DNA from: Betaproteobacteria bacterium
GTDB taxonomy: Bacteria; Pseudomonadota; Gammaproteobacteria; Burkholderiales; UBA9220
DNA: 5,475 nucleotides
Reading direction: 5' to 3'
NCBI GenBank assembly: GCA_020061285.1
Contig: JAGUYQ010000118.1
Span: 1 to 5,475, forward strand
A program made the position numbers and the translations under genes. Positions 1 through 5,475 of the stretch are shown piece after piece (within the stretch, counting starts at the first letter, position 1; each line of letters begins with the position of its first letter). A model generated the notes under the pieces. That model was not told the DNA's origin, ran no database searches, and saw only the letters and a list, made by a program, of their open reading frames with translations.

Positions 1-62
1 ACATGGAGTTGGAAGGCGTGGTTGCCACCCTTCCTGGCGGTCTCTACCAGCGGCTGACCTAG
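1..62 (+). CDS. dprA: DprA (Smf) DNA-processing protein, C-terminal end only
   Basis: Only the last 19 complete codons are inside the window, ending at the TAG at 60-62; the rest lies to the left. The visible tail reads MELEGVVATLPGGLYQRLT. This matches the typical DprA C-terminus, in which a short winged-helix-like domain ends with 'LELEGxVxxLPGGxYQRL'. DprA binds single-stranded DNA and loads RecA during natural transformation; that role is family knowledge and cannot be judged from this fragment. The ATG at position 3 is an internal methionine, not the start. The identification rests on this short tail plus the smg and topA genes immediately downstream, which is a common order after dprA. 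The 34-nt gap to smg holds no clear terminator, so the two are probably co-transcribed. Confidence 0.82.
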   Translation, partial: MELEGVVATLPGGLYQRLT

Positions 63-96
63 CTCCGGTGTCTTTACCGTTTCCAAGGAATAATTC

Positions 97-555
97 ATGT
101 TCGATGTCCTCGTCTTCCTGTTCGAGAACTACTTTGAGGCCAACGTCCACCCCGATTTCGATACCCTGGAAAAGGAACTCTCCGCCGCCGGTTTTGAGAG
201 CAGCGAAATCAACCAGGCCTTCGACTGGCTGAACGGCCTCGACGACTTGGCCCAGACCCCCTACCCGGAAACCCTGGTGGACAGCCGTTCCGTGCGCTGC
301 TACGCCCAGGCCGAGCTGGAAAAGATCAACACCGAAAGCCGCGGCATCCTGGCCTTCCTCGAAAGCTCCGGCGTCATCAACCCCCTCCAGCGGGAGTGGG
401 TGCTGGACCGGCTGATGGCCCTCCACGAAGCCGAGGTTTCCCTCGAACAGGTCAAATGGATCGTCCTCATGGTGCTGTGGAAGCAGGGCCGGGTGGACGA
501 GTCCCTGTTCCTGGAAGGCCTGCTGATGGACGAAGGCGAAGCCACTCTCCACTGA
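97..555 (+). CDS. smg: Smg family protein (DUF494)
   Basis: This gene encodes a 152-residue acidic protein of the Smg/DUF494 family, which has no established biochemical function. The N-terminus MFDVLVFLFENYFEA is characteristic of the family. It is followed by the pattern 'L.KELSAAGF...EI..A..WL..L' (residues about 27-48) and, near the end, 'LEQVKWIVLMVLW' (about 117-129), where family members likewise have a hydrophobic helix. Its length is close to that of E. coli Smg (about 157 residues). The protein appears all-helical and cytoplasmic, with no signal peptide or membrane segment. The ATG is supported by an AAGGAA Shine-Dalgarno at 85-90 with good spacing. In E. coli smg also sits next to dprA (smf), followed by yrdD, a small homologue of topoisomerase zinc fingers. 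Here the neighbour is full-length topA, which hints at a link to DNA processing. That link is inference. Confidence 0.93.
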   Translation: MFDVLVFLFENYFEANVHPDFDTLEKELSAAGFESSEINQAFDWLNGLDDLAQTPYPETLVDSRSVRCYAQAELEKINTESRGILAFLESSGVINPLQREWVLDRLMALHEAEVSLEQVKWIVLMVLWKQGRVDESLFLEGLLMDEGEATLH

Positions 556-569
556 AAATCGGACCGGGC

Positions 570-599
570 TTGCTAAGCGCGGGGTAAGTTACTTATTAT
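570..599 (+). promoter_or_regulatory. Candidate sigma70-type promoter for topA
   Basis: The smg-topA gap contains TTGCTA at 570-575 (four of six matches to the -35 consensus) and TATTAT at 594-599 (five of six matches to -10), separated by 18 nt. This is the most AT-rich spot in an otherwise GC-rich stretch. Transcription would start near 606, giving a leader of about 20 nt before the topA ATG at 628. Read-through from smg is also possible because no terminator is seen after the smg stop. The call rests on consensus matching by eye only. Confidence 0.42.
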
Positions 600-627
600 C
601 ACCCGCTTCGAAAACCCGGCCTGCCCC

Positions 628-2922
628 ATGTCCTCATCCCTACTCATCGTCGAATCGCCCTCGAAGGCGAAAACCCTCAAGAAGTACCTCGGTGCGGACT
701 TCGAGGTCCTCGCCTCCTACGGCCACGTGCGCGACCTGGTTCCCAAGCAGGGCGCCGTGGACACGGAACACGGCTTCTCCATGAAGTACGAGGTGATCGA
801 CAAGAATTCCAAGCACGTCGACGCCATCGCCAAGGCGGTGAAAGAGGCCGACCATATCCTCCTGGCGACTGACCCGGATAGGGAAGGGGAGGCCATCGCT
901 TGGCATATCGTGCAAATTCTCCAGGGCAAGAAACTGCTCAAGGGCAAGGATCTGAAACGGGTGGTGTTCCACGAGATCACCCAGAGCGCGGTACAGGACG
1001 CCGTGGCCAATCCCCGCGACATCGCCATGGATCTGGTGAACGCCCAGCAGGCGCGCCGGGCCCTGGATTATCTGGTGGGTTTCAACCTCTCGCCCCTGCT
1101 GTGGCGCAAGATCCGCCGCGGCTTGTCCGCCGGTCGGGTGCAGAGTCCCGCCCTACGCCTGATCGTCGAGCGGGAGCTGGAAATCGAGGCCTTCAAGGCC
1201 CAGGAGTACTGGACCGTCCACCTGGATAGCCACAAGGGCAAGCAGAAGTTCCAGGCCAAGCTGTTCCAGTACCAGGGCAAGAAGCTGGACCAGTTCGACA
1301 TCGGCGACGCCGCCCGCAACGACGACATCGTCTCCTCCCTCCTGGCCGCCGCCGGCGGGCAGGGCAAGATCGAGAAGGTCGAGAAGAAGCGCAAGCAGCG
1401 CTCGGCCTCCGCCCCCTTCACCACCTCCACCCTGCAACAGGAAGCGGTGCGCAAGCTGGGCTTTTCCACCCGCAACGCCATGCGCGTCGCCCAGCAACTG
1501 TACGAAGGCGTGACCACCGGCAGCGGCAGCGTCGGCCTCATCACCTACATGCGTACCGACTCGGTGAACCTGGCCGACGAAGCCCTGGGTGAAATCCGCC
1601 AGTACATCAGCGACCATTTCGATGCCGACTACCTGCCCAAGGCGCCGGTGCAGTACAAGAGCAAGATCAAGAACGCCCAGGAGGCCCACGAGGCGATCCG
1701 CCCCACCTCCATCGCCCGCACGCCGGAAAGCGTCAAGGAATACCTTTCCGCAGAGCAGTTCAAGCTCTACGAAATGATCTGGAAGCGCACCCTGGCGTGC
1801 CAGATGAGCCCCGCCAAGTTCGACACCGTGGCCCTGGACATCAGCGTCGGCGGGCCGGAGAACCTGTTCCGCGCCACCGGCCAGACCCTGGTGTTTCCCG
1901 GCTTCATTTCGGTTTATCTCGAAGACCAGGACGACTCCGACGAGGAGGGCGAAGCCAAGCTGCCGCCCGTGGAGGAAGGGGAAACCCTCCCCGTGGACGC
2001 CCTCTCCGGCGTCCAGCACTTCACCCAGCCGCCGCCCCGCTATTCGGAAGCCAGCCTGGTGAAGACCCTGGAAGAGTACGGCATCGGCCGGCCCTCCACC
2101 TACGCCTCGATCATTTCCACCCTCCTGGACCGGGAATACGTGGTCCTGGACAAGAAGCGCTTCCTCCCCACCGACGTGGGCCGGGTGGTGAACAAGTTCC
2201 TCACCGAACACTTCACCCAGTACGTGGACTACGACTTCACCGCCAAGCTGGAAGACGAGCTGGACCGCATTTCCACCGGCAAGATCGAGTGGGTGCCGGT
2301 GCTGGAGAAGTTCTGGCAAGGCTTCCACCACCAGGTGGAAGAGAAGAAAAACGTGGACCGCAAGGATGTGACCCAGGAAAGCCTGGACGAGGCCTGCCCC
2401 AAGTGCGGCAAGCCCCTCGTCACCCGCCTCGGCAAGCGGGGCCGCTTCGTCGGCTGCACCGGCTACCCGGAATGCGACTACACCCGCAACATGAACGACG
2501 ACCCCAACGCCCAGCAGGAAGCCGTGGCGCCGGAAATCGTCGAGGGCCGCACCTGCCCCCAGTGCGACAGCCCCCTGGTGATCAAGTCCGGCCCCTACGG
2601 CAAGTTCATCGGCTGCACCGGCTACCCCAAGTGCAAGTTCATCGAGCCCCTGGAAAAGCCCAAGGACACCGGCGTCGAGTGCCCGGAATGCAAGAAGGGC
2701 AGCCTGATTGAGCGCAAGAGCCGCTTCGGCAAGCTGTTCTACTCCTGCAACACCTACCCCAAGTGCAAATACGCGGTGTGGAACCCCCCCATCAAGGAGC
2801 CCTGCCCCCAGTGCGGCTGGCCGATCCTGACCCTGAAAACCACCAAGCGCAAGGGAACGGAAAAGGTCTGCCCGCAGAAGGAATGCGGCTACGCCGTGCC
2901 GGCGGAAGGCGGACAGTCCTAA
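628..2922 (+). CDS. topA: DNA topoisomerase I (type IA)
   Basis: TopA relaxes negatively supercoiled DNA by nicking one strand through a 5'-phosphotyrosine bond and passing the other strand through. The 764-residue product begins with the TOPRIM strand 'LLIVESPSKAKT' (Glu9). The acidic metal-binding motif ATDPDREGEAIAWH is at about 80-93, with Asp82, Asp84 and Glu86. The DNA-binding segment 'RRGLSAGRVQSPALR' is at about 163-177. The active-site tyrosine is Tyr307 in GLITYMRTDS. An acidic linker (about 432-450) precedes the conserved 'YSEASLVKTLEEYGIGRPSTYA' region (about 472-493). The C-terminus has four Cys4 zinc motifs: Cys590/593/610/616, 643/646/663/669, 685/688/707/713 and 726/729/748/753. 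E. coli TopA is longer (865 residues) and has three Cys4 motifs plus cysteine-free ribbons. No clear Shine-Dalgarno precedes the ATG at 628, but the family N-terminus fits this start. All catalytic residues I could check are present. Confidence 0.98.
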   Translation: MSSSLLIVESPSKAKTLKKYLGADFEVLASYGHVRDLVPKQGAVDTEHGFSMKYEVIDKNSKHVDAIAKAVKEADHILLATDPDREGEAIAWHIVQILQGKKLLKGKDLKRVVFHEITQSAVQDAVANPRDIAMDLVNAQQARRALDYLVGFNLSPLLWRKIRRGLSAGRVQSPALRLIVERELEIEAFKAQEYWTVHLDSHKGKQKFQAKLFQYQGKKLDQFDIGDAARNDDIVSSLLAAAGGQGKIEKVEKKRKQRSASAPFTTSTLQQEAVRKLGFSTRNAMRVAQQLYEGVTTGSGSVGLITYMRTDSVNLADEALGEIRQYISDHFDADYLPKAPVQYKSKIKNAQEAHEAIRPTSIARTPESVKEYLSAEQFKLYEMIWKRTLACQMSPAKFDTVALDISVGGPENLFRATGQTLVFPGFISVYLEDQDDSDEEGEAKLPPVEEGETLPVDALSGVQHFTQPPPRYSEASLVKTLEEYGIGRPSTYASIISTLLDREYVVLDKKRFLPTDVGRVVNKFLTEHFTQYVDYDFTAKLEDELDRISTGKIEWVPVLEKFWQGFHHQVEEKKNVDRKDVTQESLDEACPKCGKPLVTRLGKRGRFVGCTGYPECDYTRNMNDDPNAQQEAVAPEIVEGRTCPQCDSPLVIKSGPYGKFIGCTGYPKCKFIEPLEKPKDTGVECPECKKGSLIERKSRFGKLFYSCNTYPKCKYAVWNPPIKEPCPQCGWPILTLKTTKRKGTEKVCPQKECGYAVPAEGGQS

Positions 2923-2933
2923 GTGCGGAATAG

Positions 2934-2983
2934 GGGGTGCTCTCTTGTTGTTCGAGCACCTCGCTTCCTCGAATCTCCTTTTT
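2934..2983 (+). terminator. Possible topA terminator hairpin with delayed T-run
   Basis: GGTGCTC at 2936-2942 pairs perfectly with GAGCACC at 2954-2960 around an 11-nt loop. The stem can extend outward by one G-U and one G-C pair to 2934/2962. A T-rich stretch follows only after about 16 nt, with five consecutive T at 2979-2983. It begins 12 nt after the topA stop, where a terminator is expected. The gap between stem and T-run makes it weaker than a textbook rho-independent terminator. Confidence 0.45.
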
Positions 2984-3028
2984 CTTCCGATGATTACTAG
3001 GGAGCGATCCCGTAACTTCCCACCCACC

Positions 3029-3044
3029 CCGTTTGTAAAAACGG
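3029..3044. repeat. Perfect 6-bp inverted repeat, 4-nt loop (hairpin A)
   Basis: CCGTTT (3029-3034), loop GTAA, then AAACGG (3039-3044). It sits 58 nt upstream of the nuclease start codon and is separated from a second hairpin by a single base. No T-run follows on either strand, so it does not look like a terminator. It may be a protein-binding site or RNA structure in the leader of the nuclease gene; that role is inference. Confidence 0.5.
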
Positions 3045-3060
3045 TGCCATCCATTAGGAT
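3033..3060 (+). promoter_or_regulatory. Weak candidate promoter for the nuclease gene, overlapping both hairpins
   Basis: TTGTAA at 3033-3038 (four of six to -35) and TAGGAT at 3055-3060 (four of six to -10) are 16 nt apart. Both elements fall inside the hairpins at 3029-3063, so any protein bound to those repeats would block the promoter. A second AT-rich stretch, TTTACATTAT at 3067-3076, could instead supply a -10 element but has no convincing -35. The gene needs its own promoter if the hairpin after topA terminates transcription. Confidence 0.2.
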
Positions 3061-3063
3061 GGC
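3046..3063. repeat. Perfect 7-bp inverted repeat, 4-nt loop (hairpin B)
   Basis: GCCATCC (3046-3052), loop ATTA, then GGATGGC (3057-3063). It lies directly after hairpin A and 39 nt before the nuclease ATG. Two perfect stems side by side with equal 4-nt loops are unlikely to be needed for termination, as neither is followed by T residues. An operator or a structured leader is more plausible, but nothing in the sequence proves either. Confidence 0.55.
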
Positions 3064-3102
3064 TACTTTACATTATGTCGCTACCAACTGATCTCAGCAC
3101 TC

Positions 3103-4014
3103 ATGGCCAAGAAACTAAGCTTTGAAGCGAAAGAAAAGATTGTCGAGCTGGCTGGTGCGTGCTTTTGGTACTGGAACGGCTTTTACAGCTTCCTAGATAG
3201 CTGTGGTGTTTCGAAATCGCTTCAAAACAAATACCCGCGCGAAGCATACAACAAGTACACGATGATGCGCGCAATCCTCGAAGACTTGGACCGGACAGGA
3301 AGCCTTGAGCTGATCAGTTCAATAGCTTCAGGCTTTTACCGCTTAAAAGGGCCCATGGATCGGGACCAGCTCGATGAGAAAAGGGCAAAAAGGCTACTTG
3401 CGGAGTTCAGAGAGGCTATCGGGGACGACCCCATCGAGGCCGAGATTAAGAAACGCGAGCAGGAGCGCGCTAAGATATCTTATGAGCAATCAATTGCTGA
3501 CCGCCGCGCACAGAATAAACGCCTAGAAGTTCTAAACGCCGAATTCCTTGGCCTAACAACCGCAAATGACATCACCCCACAGCAACGCGGGTTCAGCCTA
3601 GAGAAGTTGTTTTTTCAGTTGCTGCACCTTAGCGAGTTCGAGCATACAAAGCCCTACCGAACACCTGGACAAGAGCAAATTGACGGCCATTTCCGCTACG
3701 AGAAATTTGATTACCTTGTGGAGGCAAAATGGACACGAGAGCCAACCAAACAACCTGACCTTTCGATCTTCGATGGAAAGATTCGTGGCAAGGCGCAAAG
3801 CACAAGAGGCCTCTTCATTTCTGCAAACGGCTTTGACAATACCGCAGTGCAAAAATACTCAGGTGATTCCCCACGAATCATCCTAATGACCGGTGAGGAT
3901 CTTGCACTCATCCTCAGTGGTCGCGTGCTGTTTGTCGACGCGATGAAAGCAAAAGTGGATGCAATCGTCAGGCTTGGAAACATCCTGTACCCAGTCCGGC
4001 AAGTTACAACATAA
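3103..4014 (+). CDS. Solitary Mrr-like PD-(D/E)XK restriction endonuclease family protein
   Basis: The 303-residue protein is predicted to be a cytoplasmic DNA endonuclease of the Mrr-like branch of the PD-(D/E)XK fold. The C-terminal half carries a helix with Glu167 (GFSLEKLFFQLL), Asp194 in EQIDG, and Glu207-x-Lys209 in LVEAKW, the expected metal-binding and catalytic set. Next come 'GLFISANGF' (about 236-244) and 'IILMTGEDLALIL' (about 259-271), both typical of restriction-endonuclease-like proteins of this family. Residues about 110-147 are highly charged and probably a helical linker. Residues 1-105 look helical and are unassigned. The ATG at 3103 is the only in-frame ATG after the TAG at 3055-3057, but it lacks a clear Shine-Dalgarno. 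GC is near 47-50% in sampled lines, far below both neighbours, which suggests transfer. No methylase, specificity or helicase gene accompanies it. Targets could be modified or foreign DNA; this is inference. Confidence 0.8.
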   Translation: MAKKLSFEAKEKIVELAGACFWYWNGFYSFLDSCGVSKSLQNKYPREAYNKYTMMRAILEDLDRTGSLELISSIASGFYRLKGPMDRDQLDEKRAKRLLAEFREAIGDDPIEAEIKKREQERAKISYEQSIADRRAQNKRLEVLNAEFLGLTTANDITPQQRGFSLEKLFFQLLHLSEFEHTKPYRTPGQEQIDGHFRYEKFDYLVEAKWTREPTKQPDLSIFDGKIRGKAQSTRGLFISANGFDNTAVQKYSGDSPRIILMTGEDLALILSGRVLFVDAMKAKVDAIVRLGNILYPVRQVTT

Positions 4015-4053
4015 CAAGCCATTCCAGCCTGGCCCCCGTCTTCCGTGAGCGGG

Positions 4054-4875
4054 CTAGTCGCGCCGCCTCCGAGTCTCTTCGTACAGCGGCATCACCGTCG
4101 GAATCAGTCCCTCGATCTGCCGCATGCGGGACTCGGGCGCGGGGTGGGTGCTGAGGAATTCGGGCATGCGGCCGCCGCCGTTGGCTTCCATTTTGCGCCA
4201 CAGGGATAGGGCGGCGCGGGGATTGTAGCCGGCCCGTGCCATCAGTTCCAGGCCCACCCGGTCGGCTTCCGCCTCCTGCTCCCGGCTGTGAGGCAGGGTC
4301 AGGGCCACCTGGGCGACGCTCTGCATGATCGCCACCTTCTGGTCGTCCATTTTCGCCAGGGCGGCGATACCCAGCATCACCATCTGCTGGCCGTAGGCCT
4401 CGGACAGGCGCTCTCGGCCGTGCTCCCGCAGGGCATGGGCGATTTCGTGGCCCATCACCGCCGCCACCTCGTCGTCGCTCAGCTTCAGTTTGTACAAAAT
4501 ACCCGTGTAGAACATGATCTTGCCGCCGGGGGCGCAGTAGGCGTTCACCTCGTCGCTGCTTTCCAGGTTCACTTCCCACTTCCAGCGCAGGGCATCATCG
4601 CGGAACACGGCGGTCTGGGGAATAAGGCGCTGGGCGATGCCCCGCAGGCGGGCGAGTTGCGCCGTATCGGCGTTGAGCTTGCCCTTGGCGGCGGCGTCGC
4701 GCTTTTCCTGGAGATAGGCAGAGGCCGCCATCTGTTCCGCCTGCTGCTGGGACAGCAGCATGTACTGCTGCCGTTGCACGCCGACGGCGCCGGAACGGGT
4801 GGTCTGCACCGGAGTACAGGAGACGAGAAAGGCCGCGGCGGCCAGCAGGGCCAGCCCGAGTTTTTTCAGCTTCAT
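4054..4875 (-). CDS. M48-family zinc metalloprotease lipoprotein, LoiP/YggG-like
   Basis: This gene encodes a 273-residue envelope protease. Residues 1-20 form a lipoprotein signal peptide: basic MKLKK, a hydrophobic Leu/Ala stretch, and the lipobox LVSC with Cys20 as the lipidated residue. The product is therefore expected to be anchored in a membrane facing the periplasm. The M48 zinc site is HEIAH (His143, Glu144, His147), followed by ALREHGRER. The third ligand is probably Glu201 in EAEAD (201-205). 'NAYCAPGGKIMFYTGIL' (111-127) and 'STHPAPESRM' (242-251) are also family hallmarks. E. coli LoiP is an outer-membrane M48 lipoprotein of similar length; orthology is likely but unproven, so I give no symbol. 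The start at 4875 is chosen over longer in-frame extensions because it gives a complete signal peptide and follows a strong purine-rich Shine-Dalgarno (4878-4887). Its ATG overlaps the moaE stop by four bases. Confidence 0.93.
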   Translation of the reverse strand: MKLKKLGLALLAAAAFLVSCTPVQTTRSGAVGVQRQQYMLLSQQQAEQMAASAYLQEKRDAAAKGKLNADTAQLARLRGIAQRLIPQTAVFRDDALRWKWEVNLESSDEVNAYCAPGGKIMFYTGILYKLKLSDDEVAAVMGHEIAHALREHGRERLSEAYGQQMVMLGIAALAKMDDQKVAIMQSVAQVALTLPHSREQEAEADRVGLELMARAGYNPRAALSLWRKMEANGGGRMPEFLSTHPAPESRMRQIEGLIPTVMPLYEETRRRRD

Positions 4876-5336
4876 GGCTCCTCCCCCTCTTGCCAACGCA
4901 GCGCCGCCTGGTCGTCGGTTTCCCGTGCGTCCACCCAGCGGGCGCCGGCGGGGGTGTCTTCCTTCTTCCAAAAGGGGGCGCGGGTTTTCAGGTAATCCAT
5001 GACGAATTCGCAGGCGGCGAAGGCCTCGCCCCGATGGGCGCTGGCAACGGCCACCAGCACAATCTGGTCGCAGGGCTGGAGGGGGCCGACGCGGTGGATC
5101 ACCAAGGAATCGTAGATATCCCAACGGGTTTTTGCCTCGGCGACGATCTCTTCCAGGGCCTTTTCGGTCATGCCGGGGTAATGCTCCAGGGTCATTTCCC
5201 GCACGGCAGCATCGTCGTTCACGTCCCGCACCAAGCCGAGAAAGGTCGCCACGGCACCGATTTTCGGGTTGCCGGCGCGGAAGGCGACGATTTCCGCGCC
5301 GAGGTCGAAGTCCGCCTGTTGTACCCGCACCGTCAT
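4872..5336 (-). CDS. moaE: Molybdopterin synthase catalytic (large) subunit MoaE
   Basis: MoaE and MoaD form the heterotetrameric molybdopterin synthase, which transfers sulfur from the MoaD C-terminus to cyclic pyranopterin monophosphate (precursor Z) in molybdenum cofactor synthesis in the cytoplasm. The 154-residue product has the normal family length. It shows 'GAVATFLGLVRD' with Arg37 (27-38), 'LEHYPGM' (50-56), 'HRVGPL' (81-86), 'ASAHRGEAF' with His101-Arg102 (98-106), and 'YLKTRAPFWKKE' (115-126), containing the lysines expected for catalysis (Lys117 and Lys124). 'RWVDARETDDQA' follows. The ATG at 5336-5334 begins one base after the moaD stop and has GGAGG at 5342-5346 as its ribosome site. 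The gene overlaps the protease gene by four bases (ATGA). All catalytic residues I could align from memory are intact. Confidence 0.97.
   Translation of the reverse strand: MTVRVQQADFDLGAEIVAFRAGNPKIGAVATFLGLVRDVNDDAAVREMTLEHYPGMTEKALEEIVAEAKTRWDIYDSLVIHRVGPLQPCDQIVLVAVASAHRGEAFAACEFVMDYLKTRAPFWKKEDTPAGARWVDARETDDQAALRWQEGEEP
4878..4887 (-). promoter_or_regulatory. Shine-Dalgarno for the protease gene, inside the moaE 3' end
   Basis: On the minus strand the bases just before the protease ATG read GGGGGAGGAGCC, a strong ribosome site that fixes the start at 4875. The same bases encode the Glu- and Gly-rich end of MoaE (EGEEP). This layout with the ATGA overlap suggests that ribosomes finishing moaE re-initiate on the protease gene. 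Confidence 0.75.
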
Positions 5337-5337
5337 G

Positions 5338-5475
5338 TCAGCCTCCGGTCACCGGCGGAAAGAAGGCCACCTCCGCTCCCTCCGGCAGGGGCGTATCGGC
5401 AGCGGCCATTTCCTGGTTCACCGCCACCCGCACCGGCCTGTCGGCAGCCAGTTCGCTTTCCCAGGCACCGCCACG
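5338..5475 (-). CDS. moaD: Molybdopterin synthase sulfur-carrier (small) subunit MoaD, C-terminal part
   Basis: Only the last 45 residues lie in the window; the start is beyond its right edge. The tail 'VRVAVNQEMAAADTPLPEGAEVAFFPPVTGG' has the beta-grasp ubiquitin-like ending of MoaD: 'VAVN', then 'L.EGAEVAFFPPVTGG'. The C-terminal Gly-Gly is intact; in this family it is adenylated by MoeB and converted to a thiocarboxylate that supplies sulfur to MoaE. The reading frame ends in TGA at 5340-5338, one base before the moaE ATG, which is the usual moaD-moaE arrangement. The two products are obligate partners in equal amounts, consistent with tight coupling. Confidence 0.95.
   Translation of the reverse strand, partial: RGGAWESELAADRPVRVAVNQEMAAADTPLPEGAEVAFFPPVTGG
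5342..5346 (-). promoter_or_regulatory. Shine-Dalgarno for moaE formed by the MoaD Gly-Gly codons
   Basis: The minus strand reads GGAGG, then CTGAC, then the moaE ATG. GGAGG spans the codons GGA and GGC that encode the last two residues of MoaD, so the bases serve both as the catalytic diglycine codons and as the ribosome site for moaE. Spacing to the ATG is 5 nt. Confidence 0.75.

Noticed and set aside
1797..2711. Plus-strand open frame of 304 codons inside topA
   Set aside because: Out-of-frame shadow with Arg/Pro/Gly-rich translation, fully covered by the real topA frame.
1153..3054. Long minus-strand open frame (633 codons) opposite topA
   Set aside because: It is the antisense shadow of topA. 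High GC at third codon positions suppresses stops on the opposite strand. The translation is repetitive Gly/Ala/Leu/Val-rich and resembles no family, whereas the plus strand encodes complete TopA.
3075..3125. Short ATG-started frame of 16 codons overlapping the nuclease start, as a possible leader peptide
   Set aside because: It lacks a Shine-Dalgarno and recognisable composition, and a frame this short is expected by chance.
3012..4007. GTAACTT at 3012-3018 and its complement AAGTTAC at 4001-4007 as possible ends of a mobile element
   Set aside because: Only seven bases match, the right copy lies inside the nuclease coding region, and there is no transposase, target duplication or longer terminal repeat.
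4032..4054. GC-rich short stem in the convergent gap as a bidirectional terminator
   Set aside because: At most four consecutive pairs form and no T-run follows on either strand.
4288..4995. Plus-strand open frame of 235 codons opposite the protease and moaE
   Set aside because: Antisense shadow of two well-supported minus-strand genes; His/Gln/Gly-rich translation without family features.
4876..5124. N-terminal extension of the protease reading frame
   Set aside because: The extended product would be Arg/Pro-rich and would overlap most of moaE. The internal start at 4875 gives a clean lipoprotein signal peptide and has a strong ribosome site.

Overview
The window is a GC-rich proteobacterial chromosome segment. 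Its most informative feature is the gene order dprA-smg-topA, an arrangement typical of Beta- and Gammaproteobacteria. With high GC and a 764-residue TopA carrying four Cys4 zinc motifs, I favour a betaproteobacterium, possibly near the Rhodocyclales. That lineage call is inference from gene order and composition; no rRNA or search result supports it.

Left part (1-2983, plus strand): the last 19 or so codons of dprA (competence and DNA-processing protein), then smg (DUF494 family, function unknown), then full-length topA (DNA topoisomerase I). A good sigma70-like promoter candidate lies in the smg-topA gap. A hairpin with a delayed T-run follows topA and may end the transcript.

Middle part (about 2984-4014): a 120-bp AT-richer stretch with two adjacent perfect hairpins, then one gene for a 303-residue protein. 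Its C-terminal half has the PD-(D/E)XK signature of Mrr-like restriction endonucleases. Its N-terminal half is a helical region I cannot assign. Sampled lines of this gene are about 47-50% GC, whereas the genes on both sides are clearly richer (about 65-70% in sampled lines). No methyltransferase, helicase or specificity subunit is present. The segment looks like a horizontally acquired solitary nuclease, probably a genome-defence gene, placed between two housekeeping blocks. It is the best candidate in the window for something undescribed.

Right part (4054-5475, minus strand, convergent with the nuclease): a compact operon read right to left, moaD (3' end only), moaE, then an M48-family metalloprotease lipoprotein resembling LoiP/YggG. 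MoaD and MoaE together form molybdopterin synthase, which makes the dithiolene of the molybdenum cofactor. The three genes are packed with a 1-nt gap and a 4-nt ATGA overlap. Each downstream Shine-Dalgarno sequence lies inside the last codons of the gene before it, so translation of the three is probably coupled.
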